Of a DNA stretch of 8,416 nt, positions 7,670 through 8,416 are shown one piece after another. The position numbers and the translations under genes are program-made. The stretch lies in NCBI GenBank assembly GCA_030597865.1, contig JAUVQZ010000124.1:1-8416 (forward strand). Reading direction: 5' to 3'. Origin of the DNA: Pseudomonadota bacterium (lineage in GTDB: Bacteria; Desulfobacterota; Desulfobulbia; Desulfobulbales; SURF-16). How positions within the stretch are numbered: the first letter of the stretch is position 1; every line of letters starts with the position of its first letter. The notes under the pieces were generated by a model. It had not been told where the DNA came from. It saw nothing but the letters and a program-made list of their open reading frames with translations, and did not search any database.

Positions 7670-7719
7670 AAGGATAACCTGTGGCTTATTCCTTCACCTA
7701 CAGCAAAGGATTACCCATG
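7670..7719 (+). repeat. Duplicated Shine-Dalgarno/start cassette before secB
   Basis: AAGGATAACCTGTG (7670-7683) and AAGGATTACCCATG (7706-7719) match at 11 of 14 positions. Both comprise AAGGA, a 6-nt spacer and a start codon (GTG at 7681, ATG at 7717). The two start codons are 36 nt apart and in the same frame, with no stop between them. SecB could therefore start at either. The ATG form is preferred because the SecB family N-terminus is normally short and the downstream SD is slightly longer (AAAGGA). TCCTT (7690-7694) could pair with AAGGA (7706-7710) in a weak 5-bp hairpin. Confidence 0.6.
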
Positions 7720-8199
7720 ACTGATGAAAACACCGCTCCCAGCACTGACGAGGCCCCTGTATTTCGACTGCAAAAGATGTATATCAAGGACCTCTCCTTT
7801 GAAAACCCCAATGCCCCGCAGATATTTCTCGGCAAGCAACCTGAACCCAAGGTTGAGGTGAATCTGGCGGTCAAAAACCAGAAGCTGGAAAACGATCATT
7901 GGGAGGTGGGGTTAAGCATTACTGCCACGGTCTCAAACGACCAAAAAGAAGGGCAAACCCTCTTTATCGTCGAGCTTGAGCATGCCGGGGTCTTCCTGCT
8001 CAAAAATATCCCCGAACAGCATATCCAGATGGTCTTGGGCGTTGACTGCCCCACCATGCTGCTGCCCTTTACCCGCCAGATCATCAGCCAGGTTTCCATC
8101 GATGGCGGCTTCATCCCCTTCCTCATTGAGCCCATGAACTTCCTGGCCCTCTTTGAAAACGCCAAGAAGCAGAAACAGGAGAAGGAGAAGGCGAATTAG
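7717..8199 (+). CDS. secB: Protein-export chaperone SecB
   Basis: A tetrameric cytoplasmic chaperone that keeps preproteins unfolded and delivers them to SecA. The 160-aa product follows the family pattern: QKMYIKDLSFENPNAP (19-34), a beta-rich core, GVFLLKNI (91-98), LGVDCPTMLLPFTR (107-120, equivalent to the LGAYCPNILFPYAR region of E. coli), and PMNFLALF (139-146). The C-terminus is a lysine/glutamate-rich tail (KKQKQEKEKAN), whereas E. coli SecB ends in a different acidic/glutamine-rich tail. The ATG at 7717 has a good SD (AAAGGA at 7705-7710, 6-nt spacing). An in-frame GTG at 7681 with an equally placed SD would give 172 aa. The gene appears to be monocistronic, bounded by its own promoter and a strong terminator. 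SecB is best known from alpha-, beta- and gammaproteobacteria; if the host is a deltaproteobacterium this is a less usual occurrence. Confidence 0.95.
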   Translation: MTDENTAPSTDEAPVFRLQKMYIKDLSFENPNAPQIFLGKQPEPKVEVNLAVKNQKLENDHWEVGLSITATVSNDQKEGQTLFIVELEHAGVFLLKNIPEQHIQMVLGVDCPTMLLPFTRQIISQVSIDGGFIPFLIEPMNFLALFENAKKQKQEKEKAN

Positions 8200-8216
8200 C
8201 AGGACGAAGATTCCCA

Positions 8217-8272
8217 AAGCACACAAAAAAGCCCGGAGCAGGTAAACCTGCTCCGGGCTTTTTTGTGTGCTT
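8217..8272. terminator. Bidirectional intrinsic terminator, perfect 26-bp stem
   Basis: The left arm 8217-8242 and right arm 8247-8272 are exact reverse complements around a TAAA loop (8243-8246). The inner 12 bp are GC-rich (GCCCGGAGCAGG) and are flanked by A6 on the left and T6 on the right, so the hairpin plus U-tract works on both strands. A further 8 bp (AAGCACAC/GTGTGCTT) extend the stem beyond the U-tract. It lies 17 bp past the secB stop and 15 bp past the stop of the convergent secretin gene, and serves both. Confidence 0.93.
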
Positions 8273-8287
8273 CTAGAATTTATTTTC

Positions 8288-8416
8288 TTAGTTAAGGATC
8301 ACAGGCCGTAGGAGAATAACCATCTCCTTCTTGACCTTCTGGTTACCTGAACGATTAAAGAGCTTAGAAACTCCTGGGATATCACCAAGACCAACAACCT
8401 TATTTTCAGAAAATTC
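8288..8416 (-). CDS. Secretin (GspD/PilQ/MshL-type outer-membrane pore), C-terminal fragment
   Basis: Reading the minus strand from base 8416, the frame is open for 42 codons to TAA (8290-8288). It contains GLGDIPGVSKLFNRS followed by KKEMVILLRPVIL. The combination of GDIP, LF and a terminal (E)xVILLRPxI is the hallmark of the C-terminal end of the secretin domain in type II secretion and type IV/MSHA pilus secretins. The protein would form the outer-membrane ring of such a system. Only the last 42 residues are in view, so the subfamily and any partner genes cannot be determined. Third codon positions are noticeably more A/T-rich (about 17 of 42 end in G or C) than in the other genes. The gene converges on secB at the shared terminator. 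Confidence 0.78.
   Translation of the reverse strand, partial: EFSENKVVGLGDIPGVSKLFNRSGNQKVKKEMVILLRPVILN

Overview
The window looks like a chromosomal housekeeping segment from a Gram-negative, moderately GC-rich bacterium. The best guess is a deltaproteobacterium of the Desulfobulbales/Desulfobulbia type. This is an inference from three things: a CBS-domain-bearing tRNA nucleotidyltransferase, an M50 protease next to it, and the presence of both SecB and an outer-membrane secretin, which imply a two-membrane cell. No marker gene here fixes the taxon.

Layout: (1) Bases 1-1749, + strand, hold the 3' part of a large CBS-CBS-nucleotidyltransferase protein (CCA-, CC- or A-adding enzyme, or poly(A) polymerase) whose N-terminus lies off the left edge. 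(2) Bases 1750-1909 are a spacer with degenerate short repeats and at most a weak promoter. (3) Bases 1910-4603 hold three tightly packed + strand genes: a site-2-protease-like M50 membrane protease, a laccase-domain (PgeF/YfiH) protein 7 bp downstream, and the 16S rRNA m5C methyltransferase RsmB, which starts inside the pgeF stop (ATGA). (4) Bases 4687-7521 hold a complete uvrA. (5) Bases 7522-7716 form a regulatory spacer with a convincing sigma70-type promoter, a 10-bp stem-loop and two near-identical ribosome-binding-site/start-codon cassettes in frame with the next gene. (6) Bases 7717-8199 hold secB. (7) Bases 8217-8272 are a perfect 26-bp inverted repeat with A and U tracts, a bidirectional terminator. 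(8) Bases 8288-8416, - strand, hold the last 42 codons of a secretin that converges on secB.

Functionally the genes cover tRNA 3'-end maturation, regulated membrane proteolysis, nucleoside/muropeptide-related housekeeping, rRNA modification, nucleotide excision repair and protein export. The M50-pgeF-rsmB block is probably one transcript. uvrA follows after 83 bp without a visible terminator and may be read through. secB appears to have its own promoter.

I see no phage, IS element, CRISPR array, toxin-antitoxin pair or defence system, and no convincing sign of a new multi-gene system. The parts most worth a second look are the secB leader (promoter, hairpin, duplicated start cassette) and the very long bidirectional terminator.
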